64,000 nucleotides of DNA from Chloroflexota bacterium (GTDB lineage Bacteria; Chloroflexota; Anaerolineae; B4-G1; SLSP01), in NCBI GenBank assembly GCA_019873645.1, contig JAIOAX010000009.1, positions 62,001 through 126,000 of the forward strand. The letters run 5' to 3'. The translations under genes and the position numbers were made by a program. Shown piece by piece: positions 1 to 9,191 of this stretch. Below the pieces are notes generated by a model. The model saw nothing but the letters and a program-made list of their open reading frames with translations. It was not told the origin of the DNA and did no database searches. The number at the start of each line of letters is the position of its first letter. The stretch's first letter is position 1.

Positions 1-2718
1 ATGGCGTCCCAGGTAGAGCAACAGTTCCAGGCTGCTGCGGTCGGCCCATTGCAAATCTTCAAGGATGAGGAACCACGCCCGTTCCTGAGTGGCGCGGCGG
101 ATGAACTGGGTGAGGCTAGTCATCAGGCGCAATTGTTCTTGCCGCGGATCCAGCGCCGGTGGGATGGGCAGGTCCGGCAACATTTGACGGATTTCGGGGA
201 TCAAGGGTGTGAAATTGCTGAGCTGTTGACGCGCCTCGGCATCAAAGAATTCCGGCGGGACGGTGTGGAGATAGGTGCGGAGCACTTCGGTGAACAGCCG
301 ATAGGCCGGGCGCCCCTCCACATCTTCGCAGTGCCCGGTGAGCAGGACGGGCGGATGGCATTGCGCTGCCACATGTTGCGCCAGGCGCGTTTTCCCAATG
401 CCGGCCTCACCGGTGATGAAAGCGAGTTGTCCGTGTCCGGCGCGCGCCTCCTCCCAACAAGCGCGGAGGATTTGCACCTGTTTCTCGCGGCCCACGAGCA
501 AGCGGGTATGCGGGCGGGTGGCGTACTCCATATCACTGAGCAGGTTGCTGAGGATCCGCCGTACCTGTTGGGCGCTGGCATAGCGGTTGTTGGGGTTTTG
601 ATCCAGCAATTTGAGGATTAAATGTTCCAGCGAGGCCGAGATGTGCGGGTTGAGTTCTCGCGGTTGACGTGGCGCATAACGCAGCCGACTGCGCATCACC
701 ATCTGTTCAAAGCTTTCACCGGTCGGGGGTTCCGCGCTTGAGGCCAACGGCTCTTCAAAAGGAAGTCGCCCCGTGAAAAGTTGATACAGGATCACCCCAA
801 AGGCATAGAGATCGGTGCGCGCATCCAGGGGTTGACCCAGGATTTGCTCTGGCGCCAGGTAAGCGGCGGTCAGGAAGAGTTTGGGGGTATCCAGCAGATT
901 GCGCCCTTCTTCGAGTCGCCCCAAACCCAGACCCGTGAGCCGTGCGCCCTCGGGGGTGATGAAGATGTTTTGCGGTTTCAGGTCCCCCAGGATAACGCCG
1001 TGGCTATGCGCGTATTCCAGGGCGCGGATCGTATCCAGGGCAATGTTCAGTAGCTGCGGCGACCCTTCAAAGAATGATTGCGGCAACTGGTCCTGTTGGA
1101 GTTGCGGCTTTTGTTCATTCAGAAAGTCCTGCAAGGTGGGGTAGGGGACATACTCCTCCACGCTCAGGACGTAATTCTCTCCTCTGTCCCAGGCATACAC
1201 TTTGACGATACCGGGATAATCCAGGGCTACGATTTGCGGCGTTTGGTGCATGAACCATTCGATCGTTTCGGCGCTGAAGGCGGGGGAGAGGACTTTGAGG
1301 ACGACCGGCTGGTTGGTTTCGAGGTCTGTAGCTCTCAAGACGGTGCCCAGCGCGCTCTCACCGATTTTCTCCTCAATCCGGTAGCGCTCTTTGATCACCT
1401 GTCCGGGCAGGTTGAGGGCTTCGCGGGCCTGCACTGCGGCAAGGGCGGCTTCTATGGAGGGATAGATGGTGAAACAGTCTCCATAGCCGCCCAGTTTAAT
1501 GATCTGCTTGACCTTTTCCGATGGCGCGGCCAAAATAATAGGCTTGCCGCCCCATTTCTGGTGAAAGGCGACCAGCGACTTGAGGCTGGCGGTGGTGAAT
1601 GTCTCGACCTGCGATAGATCAATGATTGAACTGGTCGGTGAGTGGGCATCGAGCAGGCGGGTCAATTGCCGCGCCAACTCGGCGAAGCTATGTTCATCGA
1701 AAACCCTGGTTGGGGTGACGATGGCCGTTTCACCGTTGGGGGTAAATTGGAGATCAACGGCGCCGGCCGGCGTTAAATCAAAGGTCATGCCCTCGCAAGC
1801 GACGATCATCTCCAATGCCCCGCGCGTGGCGTTTTGGGTTTGATACTCAACCGCACCTTGATAAATCTGTTCAATCTTGGCGTCGGAGTACGAAGGATCA
1901 TGGTGGAAGAGGATCAGCCGCTTGACGCCGGCCGCCTGGGCCAGGTCTACGCCGATCATCGCCGAGCTGTGCCCCCAATCCTCTTTCATCCAGGCATCTC
2001 GCAGTGTATACATCGCATCAAACACCAGCGCATCGGCGTTGCGGAAGAATGTGATGTAGGGATCAACGACGTCGTCCTCCAACTTTTTGTACTCCGCATC
2101 GCTGGCGTAAACAAAAATGCTATGCTGGTCTCTGAGACGATAACTGTAGGCATCGCCGGGATGCGCATTCTTGAGGGCGTCCACCTGCACTTTCCCGACA
2201 TTGATTGGCTCCCCCGGCTCTATATGGATGAATTGGATGTCGGCCTTCATCTGATAAAGGGCTACCGGCCAAGTCAGGGGATTTTGCTGGATTTCAAACA
2301 CATTTTTCAGGTCGTGTGCGCCGTAGATGAAAATGCGATTGCCCTGAGCAAAGGCCGGCATAAACATCGGAAACCCCTGAATGTGGTCCCAGTGCGTGTG
2401 ACTGATGAAAAGATGGAGTGTCCCTTTGCCTTCGCCGAAAGGCCCGTTCATAAGCTCCAGACCTAGCGGATACAGACCTGATCCGGCATCCAGGACGATC
2501 AATTCCCCATGAGCCTGGATCTCGATGCAGGGCGTATTGCCGCCGGTGGTGCCGCGAACCAACGGCGGAAGCTTTTTGATGTAGGCGCGGACCGCTTCTG
2601 GATCCTTGGTGTTGATCGCCGGCATATTCAGGATGGCCTGATAGAGCTTTTCCTCGATTTGCCTGGAATCAAGCGGCGAAGGAATTGAGCCGCGGGTACC
2701 CCAAATTTTGATTTTCAT
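1..2718 (-). CDS. Metallo-beta-lactamase / STAS / degenerate protein kinase / AAA ATPase fusion (3' end outside window)
   Basis: One uninterrupted frame of 906 codons runs from ATG 2718 to the window edge with no stop, so the C-terminus is missing. Residues 1-280 are a metallo-beta-lactamase fold: the start reads MKIKIWGTRGSIPSP, the metal motif is HTHWDH (107-112), and further ligand candidates are H186, D207 and H272/H273 (FHHDP). Residues about 329-425 look like a STAS domain (IIDLSQVETFTTASLKSL). Residues about 445-700 follow the Ser/Thr kinase plan: loop IGESALGTV, K475, GDLKPQN with D579 and N584, and APE at 622. The DFG motif, however, reads GLG (596-598), removing the Mg-binding Asp. 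From about 705 an AAA_16-type ATPase begins, with Walker A GEAGIGKT (770-777) and Walker B FLILEDLQWAD (883-893). It lies 47 nt after the histidine kinase and probably shares its transcript. Domain calls rest on visible motifs; the role (cytoplasmic signal integration) is inferred. Confidence 0.88.
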   Translation of the reverse strand, partial: MKIKIWGTRGSIPSPLDSRQIEEKLYQAILNMPAINTKDPEAVRAYIKKLPPLVRGTTGGNTPCIEIQAHGELIVLDAGSGLYPLGLELMNGPFGEGKGTLHLFISHTHWDHIQGFPMFMPAFAQGNRIFIYGAHDLKNVFEIQQNPLTWPVALYQMKADIQFIHIEPGEPINVGKVQVDALKNAHPGDAYSYRLRDQHSIFVYASDAEYKKLEDDVVDPYITFFRNADALVFDAMYTLRDAWMKEDWGHSSAMIGVDLAQAAGVKRLILFHHDPSYSDAKIEQIYQGAVEYQTQNATRGALEMIVACEGMTFDLTPAGAVDLQFTPNGETAIVTPTRVFDEHSFAELARQLTRLLDAHSPTSSIIDLSQVETFTTASLKSLVAFHQKWGGKPIILAAPSEKVKQIIKLGGYGDCFTIYPSIEAALAAVQAREALNLPGQVIKERYRIEEKIGESALGTVLRATDLETNQPVVLKVLSPAFSAETIEWFMHQTPQIVALDYPGIVKVYAWDRGENYVLSVEEYVPYPTLQDFLNEQKPQLQQDQLPQSFFEGSPQLLNIALDTIRALEYAHSHGVILGDLKPQNIFITPEGARLTGLGLGRLEEGRNLLDTPKLFLTAAYLAPEQILGQPLDARTDLYAFGVILYQLFTGRLPFEEPLASSAEPPTGESFEQMVMRSRLRYAPRQPRELNPHISASLEHLILKLLDQNPNNRYASAQQVRRILSNLLSDMEYATRPHTRLLVGREKQVQILRACWEEARAGHGQLAFITGEAGIGKTRLAQHVAAQCHPPVLLTGHCEDVEGRPAYRLFTEVLRTYLHTVPPEFFDAEARQQLSNFTPLIPEIRQMLPDLPIPPALDPRQEQLRLMTSLTQFIRRATQERAWFLILEDLQWADRSSLELLLYLGRH

Positions 2719-2765
2719 CTGTCGCCATAATCCTCGTTAAAAAACACCACTTCTAGCTTGAATGG

Positions 2766-5700
2766 TTATGCTTGCGGCTCCTCTTCCGGCAAGGGGAGCG
2801 CAATATAGAATGTACTTCCTTGATTGGGCACACTTTCTACCCACACCCGCCCGCCGTGACGCTCGATGATAGACTTGACCAGCGCCAACCCCAGGCCGGT
2901 TCCCTGGACATTGCCGGTTTCACGGCGTTTGATCCGATAGAATTTCTCGAAAAGCCGCACCTGATCCTCCGGCGCAATCCCGATGCCGGTGTCGGTGATG
3001 TGGATAATCGCTTCCTGGCGCGAGGTGCCCAACCCCACACTGACCTGACCGGAGGTCGGCGTATACTTGATAGCGTTATCTACCAGATTGCTGACCGCCT
3101 GACGCAGCAACGTCCGGTCTCCGATGACGGTAGGTGCGCCTTCCGCTGGCTCCAGCCGCAGCGTGATGCCCTTGGCCGCCGCACGCGCGCGCATCGTATC
3201 TACCGCTTCGACAAGGATCAACCCCAGCCGGCATGGCTCCTGGCGAATGCCTACGCCGGCCTCGATGCGTCGCAGATTGAGCAGGTCGCCGATCAACGCG
3301 CTCATCTGGTCTATGCCTTCAAGGATGCGATCCAGATAATCGTGCTGCTTGTCGTTCAAATCGCCGACCATCGTGAGCATGGTGGCATAACCCCGTATAA
3401 ATGTCAACGGCGCGCGCAGGTCGTGCGAAACTGTAGACACAAACTCGGACTTCATCTCATCGAGTTCTTTGAAGTGGGTGACGTCGCGCATCACCGCCAC
3501 CATGCCCAATGTCACACCTTCGGCGCCGGTGATGGGCGCGATGCTGGCGTAGAAAGTACGTTTGTCTTCAAGTGGCACTTCAACGGCCGGGTGCTGTTTT
3601 TCGTCTTTGCCCTGGATGAGAGCCTGTTTTAATGGTTCGGGCAGGGCCAGGCTGCTCAGGGGGCGTCCATAGGCCGATTCGTCCAGCGCTAATAACCGTT
3701 GAGCCGCCGGGTTGGTCAACAAGAGCCGGCTTTCGGCGTCGGTCACGAGAATTGCGTCTGTCGTGCTGGCGAGGATCGCTGCCAGCCGGCGCCGCCCGCC
3801 TTCGGCTGCCTGAAAGAGGCGCGCATTTTCGACCAATACGGCCGCCTGGCCGGCAAGCGTGGAAAGGAAGTTCACCCGCGCCTCGTCGAAAGCATCCTTT
3901 TTATCGGTGCCCACCCACAGTACCGCGACAGTGCTGTTTTGCGGGCGGACAGGGAAGATGGCAACGCTTTGCAGTTTGTCGCTGGCCAAAGCTGAACCTT
4001 TGGCCTGGGTAAGATCCTGGATGACGAGCGGATCACGGCGTCGCAGCAAGACGGTCGCGAAAGCGCGGTCCAGGTCTGCAAAACTATCATCCTCGTCGCC
4101 GACGGCAAACACACGCTGTGGCCGCTCTCCACTGCCGAGGAGCACGAAGCGCGCCACCACGGCATCGGTCTCATCCAACGCGCCTTCGAGGATGGGATGC
4201 ACGCCGCGTTCCAGGTCCAGAGTAGCCGAAACGCTCTGCGAGATATTGAGCAGGAGGGACAAATCATTCAGGCGGGCCTGTAATCGCACCCGCATCTGCT
4301 CAAAAGCATTGCCGAGTTGCGCGACTTCATCTTCGCCCGCGATGGCTACCGGTACGTCCAGATTGCCGCGCGCGATGTGGTTGGCGGCTTCGGCCAGGGT
4401 GTTGAGCGGCTGAATAATGCGGGTGGCGAAGAAGGGGATGGCCAGCAACAGCGCCACGCCGACCGAAATTTGCACCAGCAACAGGGGACTGGAGATTTTG
4501 GCGGCCGTTTCCAGGACGGTGGTAAAGGGCAGTTGCAAGACTACCTTGTAGGGTGTACCGTCAACGTTGAGCACATAAATCAAAATGCGATACCCATCGG
4601 CGCTGATGTCTTCATAGCTGATCCCATTGCCGATGGATTTAGCGTAACGGGCCGCCTCTGCGTTGATCGCCCACGGCCTGAGCACATATTCAGGTTGGGG
4701 ATGAGCAATAATGAAGCCATTCTCATCCAGGATGAATCCATAGCCCGATCCGCCCGTGGCCTGGAGAACATTCAGAGCACGCCGCATTTCCGGGTTCATA
4801 TCCAACTGCACCCGCCCTAACAGAAAGGCTTCCGGTGGCTGTTGCGGGGCATCGCCATCTCTGAAAATTTGTTCAACGAGGGTGATGCCGTATTGGCCTG
4901 AGGGCAGTTTCGTCAGATGGGTCACCGACGAGAACGGAATCACCGACTGTGCGCGTTCGAGAACCCACTGTTCATCAGTCGTTAGCCCCAGGGCTTTGGC
5001 CTCTTGGGGAACGGCTTCGGTGATTTTCAAGTTTTGGTCAACCAACAGCAATTCTTGGAAAAACGGTACAACCTGGCGTGCTGTTTCCAGAGCTGCGGTG
5101 CGCTGCTGCGGATCGTCAGAGAGCAAAGCCGGATCCTCGGCGAAGGTACTGATCAGGTTTTGGCCTGAGAGGTGGAAATAGGTGATGCTGTTAGCGGCGT
5201 TCTCGGCACTGCGGCGCATTTCGTTGAGCGATTGCTCGCGGGCCAGGTTGATCGCCCGTGTGGTGACGGCGACTACCGACAGGATGGTGCTCAGCAGTAC
5301 CAGGGGGATAATCAGGATGATGAGCCGGGCGCGCACCGATTTGCTGTATAGAGAGACGGTGTCGGCCCGCTGAAAGGCGCGCCAGCGTGGATTATGAAAA
5401 AGAACTTGAAAGACGATCCCTAAGGATAACGTCCCCACAAGCCACAGAGGCAACTCGTTGTTCCAGATGGCAATGAGATAGTCAATGGCTAACAGTCCCC
5501 CCGGCGGCAGGTTGGCTGCCAGGCGGCTGATGGATAACAGCCCCAGGGGCAAACACACCGCCGTCGGAAAGGCTATCAGCGGACGGCGCAGGATGTCGTA
5601 CAGCTCCCCTTTGTAGGGCTGATGTAAGAGATAGCCGACCGCCAGTCCCCATGATGAAAACGCCAGCAGGTCGGTGAATGTCAGGGGGCCGAACCATGCC

Positions 5701-6068
5701 CATGTCAGACTGACAGCCAGATTGGCAAGCAGTGCTGGTCCTGGGCCGAGCCAGATGGTGACCAGGGCCACCAGGAAAAGCCCCACCAGGGATAAAACGG
5801 GTGCTGAAGGCAGCACACTGATGGGGGAAGCGGGAAGCACTTTGAAGACACGATAGAGGATGAGCAATGAGCGAGTGAAGAAAACGAGCACAAAGCAAAG
5901 ACCGAGGTACAGCCCACCTTTGATGTCCAGCTTTCTGAAGTCTGCACGACGTAGCCACAGGGCCCAGCCAAACAGACCTGCATAAATAGCTGTCAGGATA
6001 ATGCTTGGTAGCTCCAGGGGAAATTCCAGAGAAAACGTCCCCGGAGTACGCCATATATCCAAATCCAT
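2766..6068 (-). CDS. Membrane sensor histidine kinase with HAMP, GAF and PAS domains
   Basis: An autophosphorylating sensor kinase of 1100 aa. ATG 6068 (MDLDIWRTPG) is preferred over the longer in-frame reading because AGAGG sits 9 nt upstream. The first 230 residues are hydrophobic multi-pass membrane segments. A transmembrane helix near 250 is followed by an extracellular Cache-like sensor, a second helix (PLLLVQISVGVALLLAI) and a HAMP linker (RIIQPLNTLAEAANHI). A GAF-like domain (LDLERGVHPILEGAL) and a PAS domain (LAAILASTTDAILVTDAE) come next. The HisKA box SHDLRAP puts the phospho-acceptor His near residue 882, followed by the N box (NLVDNAIKYTP), G1 (DTGIGIAPEDQ) and G2 (GTGLGLALVK). 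No receiver domain or response regulator is adjacent. The downstream MBL/STAS/kinase-like fusion is the only co-transcribed candidate partner. Confidence 0.93.
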   Translation of the reverse strand: MDLDIWRTPGTFSLEFPLELPSIILTAIYAGLFGWALWLRRADFRKLDIKGGLYLGLCFVLVFFTRSLLILYRVFKVLPASPISVLPSAPVLSLVGLFLVALVTIWLGPGPALLANLAVSLTWAWFGPLTFTDLLAFSSWGLAVGYLLHQPYKGELYDILRRPLIAFPTAVCLPLGLLSISRLAANLPPGGLLAIDYLIAIWNNELPLWLVGTLSLGIVFQVLFHNPRWRAFQRADTVSLYSKSVRARLIILIIPLVLLSTILSVVAVTTRAINLAREQSLNEMRRSAENAANSITYFHLSGQNLISTFAEDPALLSDDPQQRTAALETARQVVPFFQELLLVDQNLKITEAVPQEAKALGLTTDEQWVLERAQSVIPFSSVTHLTKLPSGQYGITLVEQIFRDGDAPQQPPEAFLLGRVQLDMNPEMRRALNVLQATGGSGYGFILDENGFIIAHPQPEYVLRPWAINAEAARYAKSIGNGISYEDISADGYRILIYVLNVDGTPYKVVLQLPFTTVLETAAKISSPLLLVQISVGVALLLAIPFFATRIIQPLNTLAEAANHIARGNLDVPVAIAGEDEVAQLGNAFEQMRVRLQARLNDLSLLLNISQSVSATLDLERGVHPILEGALDETDAVVARFVLLGSGERPQRVFAVGDEDDSFADLDRAFATVLLRRRDPLVIQDLTQAKGSALASDKLQSVAIFPVRPQNSTVAVLWVGTDKKDAFDEARVNFLSTLAGQAAVLVENARLFQAAEGGRRRLAAILASTTDAILVTDAESRLLLTNPAAQRLLALDESAYGRPLSSLALPEPLKQALIQGKDEKQHPAVEVPLEDKRTFYASIAPITGAEGVTLGMVAVMRDVTHFKELDEMKSEFVSTVSHDLRAPLTFIRGYATMLTMVGDLNDKQHDYLDRILEGIDQMSALIGDLLNLRRIEAGVGIRQEPCRLGLILVEAVDTMRARAAAKGITLRLEPAEGAPTVIGDRTLLRQAVSNLVDNAIKYTPTSGQVSVGLGTSRQEAIIHITDTGIGIAPEDQVRLFEKFYRIKRRETGNVQGTGLGLALVKSIIERHGGRVWVESVPNQGSTFYIALPLPEEEPQA

Positions 6069-6135
6069 AATGACAATCCTCTTGCTCAGTCTAGCGATGG
6101 GGTGTGCGAGTTTCTGTGTGACAATTCCAACTTTA

Positions 6136-6163
6136 ATAATACTCAAATGAGAGTAAAGGGCAA
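6136..6163 (-). promoter_or_regulatory. Putative sigma70-type promoter of the histidine kinase operon
   Basis: Read on the minus strand, TTGCCC (6163-6158) and TATTAT (6141-6136) are separated by 16 nt and lie about 70 nt upstream of ATG 6068. The region is AT-rich and divergent from cysE. Assigned by consensus match only. Confidence 0.45.
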
Positions 6164-6178
6164 GTTGCAAGAGCAACG

Positions 6179-6206
6179 TTGACAGAAAGGCTGCTTAAAG
6201 TAGAAT
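6179..6206 (+). promoter_or_regulatory. Putative sigma70-type promoter of cysE
   Basis: TTGACA (6179-6184) and TAGAAT (6201-6206) have a 16-nt spacer and lie about 40 nt upstream of the cysE ATG. The -35 box is perfect and the -10 box differs from consensus in one place. Confidence 0.6.
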
Positions 6207-6245
6207 GAGGCGTGTTCGAATTGCCAAAGGATTAGGAGGACAGTT

Positions 6246-7052
6246 ATGGATACCCTGCAGGCGCAACTCGGAAACCCGGTCGAGACACGTCCCGCTTGTG
6301 GCGTGTGTTGCGATGAGTGCGTCTGTCTGCCGGAGGAAGAACGTCCTGTTCCGCATCCCAGCTTTCTGGAGCGCCTCCGCGAGGATGTACGCACTGTCTT
6401 CGCCAAGGACCCTGCGGCCCGCAGTGTGCTCGAAGTGCTGACTTGCTATCCCGGTTTGCATGCCATCTGGATGTACCGGGTGGCGCATGCCTTGTGGGTG
6501 CACAAGTTCTACTTCCTGGCGCGTTTCATTTCGCACCTCGCGCGCTGGTTGACGGGGGTTGAGATCCATCCAGGAGCGACCATCGGACGGCGCGTGTTTA
6601 TTGATCACGGCATGGGGGTGGTCATCGGCGAAACGGCGGAGGTGGGGGATGATGTTTTGATTTATAAAGGCGTCGTTTTGGGCGGCGTCTCACTGGAAAA
6701 GACCAAGCGTCATCCCACCATCGGCAAGGGGGTGGTGCTCGGCACGGATGCGATTGTGCTTGGGCCGATTGAGGTGGGCGACAATGCGCAGATTGGCTCC
6801 GGGTCGGTGGTGGTAAAGCCGGTGCCGGCGTATGCCACCGTTGTCGGCGTGCCGGGGCGCGTCGTCAAGATCGGCGGCGTCGCGTGTCGTCTCAAGCCCG
6901 ATTTGCACCACGAGCAACTGCCCGATATGATGCTCGATACGCTCGACCGGCTCACACAGCGCATCACGGCGCTCGAAGCGCGCCTGAATGAGCTGGAACA
7001 ACTCGGCGTCCCGCTTCAACAAACTTTTGCGTTGGAACAGGTTGAGTCTTAG
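6246..7052 (+). CDS. cysE: Serine O-acetyltransferase
   Basis: Transfers acetyl from acetyl-CoA to L-serine, the first step of cysteine synthesis in the cytoplasm. It has 268 aa and AGGAGG lies 6 nt before ATG. The SATase helical part ([17 protein letters not shown], about 40-100) is followed by the left-handed beta-helix of hexapeptide repeats ([66 protein letters not shown]). DHG and GETAEVG are hallmark CysE/EpsC positions. The odd part is an N-terminal extension with five cysteines in ten residues (C18, C21, C22, C25, C27), absent from the SATases I know, perhaps a metal- or redox-sensing appendix. No cysK lies next to it. The following M20 peptidase starts 29 nt downstream. Confidence 0.95.
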   Translation: MDTLQAQLGNPVETRPACGVCCDECVCLPEEERPVPHPSFLERLREDVRTVFAKDPAARSVLEVLTCYPGLHAIWMYRVAHALWVHKFYFLARFISHLARWLTGVEIHPGATIGRRVFIDHGMGVVIGETAEVGDDVLIYKGVVLGGVSLEKTKRHPTIGKGVVLGTDAIVLGPIEVGDNAQIGSGSVVVKPVPAYATVVGVPGRVVKIGGVACRLKPDLHHEQLPDMMLDTLDRLTQRITALEARLNELEQLGVPLQQTFALEQVES

Positions 7053-7081
7053 GTTGATTGCACCTTATAGAGGGCTTGCTT

Positions 7082-8455
7082 ATGCATCCTTTAACTTATG
7101 CTCAGACGCACCATGACAAGTTTTTGGAAGAACTCAAAACCTTTTTGCGCATCCCCAGCATCAGCACACAGGCCGAACATAAGGCGGATATTGAGCGTGC
7201 TGCAACATGGTTGCGCGATGCTTTGCTGGACGCAGGCTTCCTCAAGGCTGAGGTGCTGCCCACGACGGGACATCCCATTGTCTATGCGGAATGGTTGGCT
7301 GCCGGCTCTGCCGCGCCGACCGTACTCATCTACGGGCACTATGATGTACAACCGCCTGATCCGCTGGAGCTATGGCATACGCCGCCCTTTGAGCCGACGG
7401 TCGTAGGGGATAATCTCGTCGCGCGGGGCGCATCTGACGATAAGGGGCAGGTGTTTGTCCACCTGAAGGCCGCCGAAGCCTTCAAGGCGACGACCGGCGC
7501 GCCGCCGGTTAATCTCAAGTGCATTTTCGAGGGCGAAGAGGAAATCGGCAGCCCCAGTTTCAATCCTTTCGTGTTCGCGCACGCCGATTTGCTGGCGGCG
7601 GATGTGGCGCTCATCTCGGATACCCACATTCTGGGGATGGACAAGCCGAGCATTGTCTATGCTCTGCGTGGATTGGCGTATTTGGAAGTGAAGGTGACCG
7701 GCCCGGACCACGACCTTCATTCCGGCATCTACGGCGGCGCGGTGCTCAATCCCATCAACGCGCTCTGTCGGATGATCGCACAACTCCAGGATGCGGACGG
7801 GCGCATCACCATCCCCGGTTTCTACGACAAAGTGCGCGCTCTTGCCCCTGATGAGCGCGCGGAACTGGCGAAAGTTCCCTTTGACCATGCCGCCTGGCTC
7901 AAGGAAGCCGGTGTGAAGGCTGACTGGGGCGAACCCGGGTATACCGTTATCGAGCGTACCTCGGCGCGGCCCACGCTGGATGTGAACGGCATTTGGGGCG
8001 GCTACACACAACCCGGCGCGAAGACGGTGCTGCCCGGTGAGGCGTATGCCAAAATTTCGATGCGTTTGGTGCCGGATCAAGACCCAAAGGAGATTACGCG
8101 GCTGGTGCGGGAGTACCTCTTGCGCATAGCTCCGCCGGCCGTGACCGTCGAGGTGCGCGACCTGCACGGGGGCGACGGCGCGATAGTGCGCCGTGACAGT
8201 CCGGCGATGCGGTCGGCATTCCGCGCCTACGCCGCGACCTTTGGCGTCGAACCGATCTTCATGCGCGAGGGTGGCTCCATTCCCGTCGTGGCGACGTTCC
8301 AGAAGGCACTCGGTATCGAAACGATCCTGATGGGCTTCGGCCTGCCCGACGACCGGCTACACTCGCCCAATGAAAAGTTCCACATCCCCATTTTCTATAA
8401 GGGTATCGAGACGGTGATCCGGTTTTGGGAGGGCTTGCGGGACGCCGGTGTGTGA
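7082..8455 (+). CDS. M20 family dipeptidase (dinuclear zinc metallopeptidase)
   Basis: A cytoplasmic 457-aa peptidase of the M20/carnosinase type that hydrolyses dipeptides. ATG 7082 with AGAGGG about 8 nt upstream is preferred to an in-frame TTG at 7058. Family motifs appear in order: YGHYDVQPPDP (first zinc His and Asp), GASDDKGQ (bridging Asp), FEGEEEIGSP (catalytic Glu pair), DTHILG, the dimerisation-lid stretch YLEVKVTGPDHDLHSG, MREGGSIPVVATFQ, and LHSPNEKFH with the last metal His. It probably shares the cysE promoter. The stop lies 40 nt before a strong stem-loop. Dipeptide specificity is inferred from the family. Confidence 0.93.
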   Translation: MHPLTYAQTHHDKFLEELKTFLRIPSISTQAEHKADIERAATWLRDALLDAGFLKAEVLPTTGHPIVYAEWLAAGSAAPTVLIYGHYDVQPPDPLELWHTPPFEPTVVGDNLVARGASDDKGQVFVHLKAAEAFKATTGAPPVNLKCIFEGEEEIGSPSFNPFVFAHADLLAADVALISDTHILGMDKPSIVYALRGLAYLEVKVTGPDHDLHSGIYGGAVLNPINALCRMIAQLQDADGRITIPGFYDKVRALAPDERAELAKVPFDHAAWLKEAGVKADWGEPGYTVIERTSARPTLDVNGIWGGYTQPGAKTVLPGEAYAKISMRLVPDQDPKEITRLVREYLLRIAPPAVTVEVRDLHGGDGAIVRRDSPAMRSAFRAYAATFGVEPIFMREGGSIPVVATFQKALGIETILMGFGLPDDRLHSPNEKFHIPIFYKGIETVIRFWEGLRDAGV

Positions 8456-8494
8456 TTAAGGTAGTCGTGGTTTCCACATCGCGCTTATTTTGTG

Positions 8495-8524
8495 CTTGCG
8501 GCGGATTGTCAAATCCGCCGCAAG
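8495..8524. terminator. Perfect 13-bp stem-loop between convergent genes
   Basis: CTTGCGGCGGATT and its exact reverse complement flank a GTCA tetraloop, followed on the plus strand by TTACTTTATT. It sits between the M20 peptidase and the convergent GNAT gene and could end both transcripts. The T-tract is imperfect and GCGGCGGATT also has a REP-like look, so it may be a dispersed repeat used as a terminator. Confidence 0.55.
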
Positions 8525-8529
8525 TTACT

Positions 8530-8937
8530 TTATTGCCCGGACTGCCGTGCGAAATTTCGGGCGCACATCCCCACAGCGCGATACATTCCCAATGGTTCGT
8601 AGAACGATTGTATATCGGTGTCGCAGAGCAGGTCGATCATATACAAGTCCTGCAAGCGTTCCAACATCCGGCGCACCAGTGTTTGGCCGATGCCTTGATG
8701 TTGGTACGCGGGTAACACTTCGAGGAACGGGATGTAGGCCGCAAGCACGCCATCTGTGATCGCCGTGATGAAGCCGACGACTTGCCTCGTCTCTGTATCT
8801 ACTGCCAGCATGACCGCGTCGCTGTTGCGCAGCAGGCGCAGATGCACGTCCGGCGTCGGCGGGTTCGGCCAGCCGACGAAGAAGCCGTTCAACTGCGCAG
8901 GTGTGATGTCCTCTGCTGAATGTTGGTATTCGATCAC
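8530..8937 (-). CDS. GNAT family N-acetyltransferase
   Basis: An acetyl-CoA-dependent N-acetyltransferase of about 135 aa; the substrate is unknown. The start is uncertain. There is no in-frame ATG, so GTG 8937 (IEYQHSAEDITPAQL) or TTG 8955 must be used. The GTG gives the usual GNAT N-terminus. The acetyl-CoA loop is visible as VLPAYQHQGIGQTLVRRML (pattern Q/RxxGxG/A), preceded by the central strand VVGFITAITDGVLAAYIPFLEV. The C-terminal FYEPLGMYRAVGM is the usual beta6-beta7 stretch. Its upstream region is occupied by the remains of a MNT-HepT pair, so the native promoter may be lost. Confidence 0.85.
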   Translation of the reverse strand: MIEYQHSAEDITPAQLNGFFVGWPNPPTPDVHLRLLRNSDAVMLAVDTETRQVVGFITAITDGVLAAYIPFLEVLPAYQHQGIGQTLVRRMLERLQDLYMIDLLCDTDIQSFYEPLGMYRAVGMCARNFARQSGQ

Positions 8938-8962
8938 GGCCACAAGAATGCCCAAACGGCTA

Positions 8963-9190
8963 TCATTTGTTGATCTGCTCTAGCTCTTTCTGAAGCACTG
9001 GCAGGCAATTTTTTACACTGCCGAGCGTAGCAAAGCACTTGCTGCGTAATCCTCAAACGTTTTATCTGCGGTGAATTCAACATAGGTCCAGCTGTTTGAC
9101 GCCGTATTTCCGGCAAAGCTTGGCTAGTTCATCTATGTAGAGGTTGATTTCTGGAATCGTAGTTACTTTAATATCGTACTTTTCACCCTT
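8963..9190 (-). pseudogene. Decayed MNT nucleotidyltransferase / HepT (DUF86) toxin-antitoxin remnant
   Basis: Three short minus-strand fragments in different frames resemble consecutive parts of this two-gene module. KVTTIPEINLYIDELAKLCRKYGVKQLDLC ends at a TGA (9077-9079), exactly where a MNT protein should read LFGS. Then EFTADKTFEDYAASALLRSAV resembles the HepT middle and stops at 9013-9015. Then LPVLQKELEQINK resembles the HepT C-terminus and stops at 8963-8965. The pair has lost its catalytic GSxxxD motif and most of HepT. Recognition is from memory of the family pattern; a profile search of the three frames would confirm it. Confidence 0.6.
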
Positions 9191-9191
9191 G

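Noticed and set aside
1-2466. Several plus-strand frames at the left edge (1-621, 1078-1617, 1834-2466)
   Set aside because: They are shadows of the single 906-codon minus-strand MBL/STAS/kinase/AAA frame, whose motifs are unmistakable.
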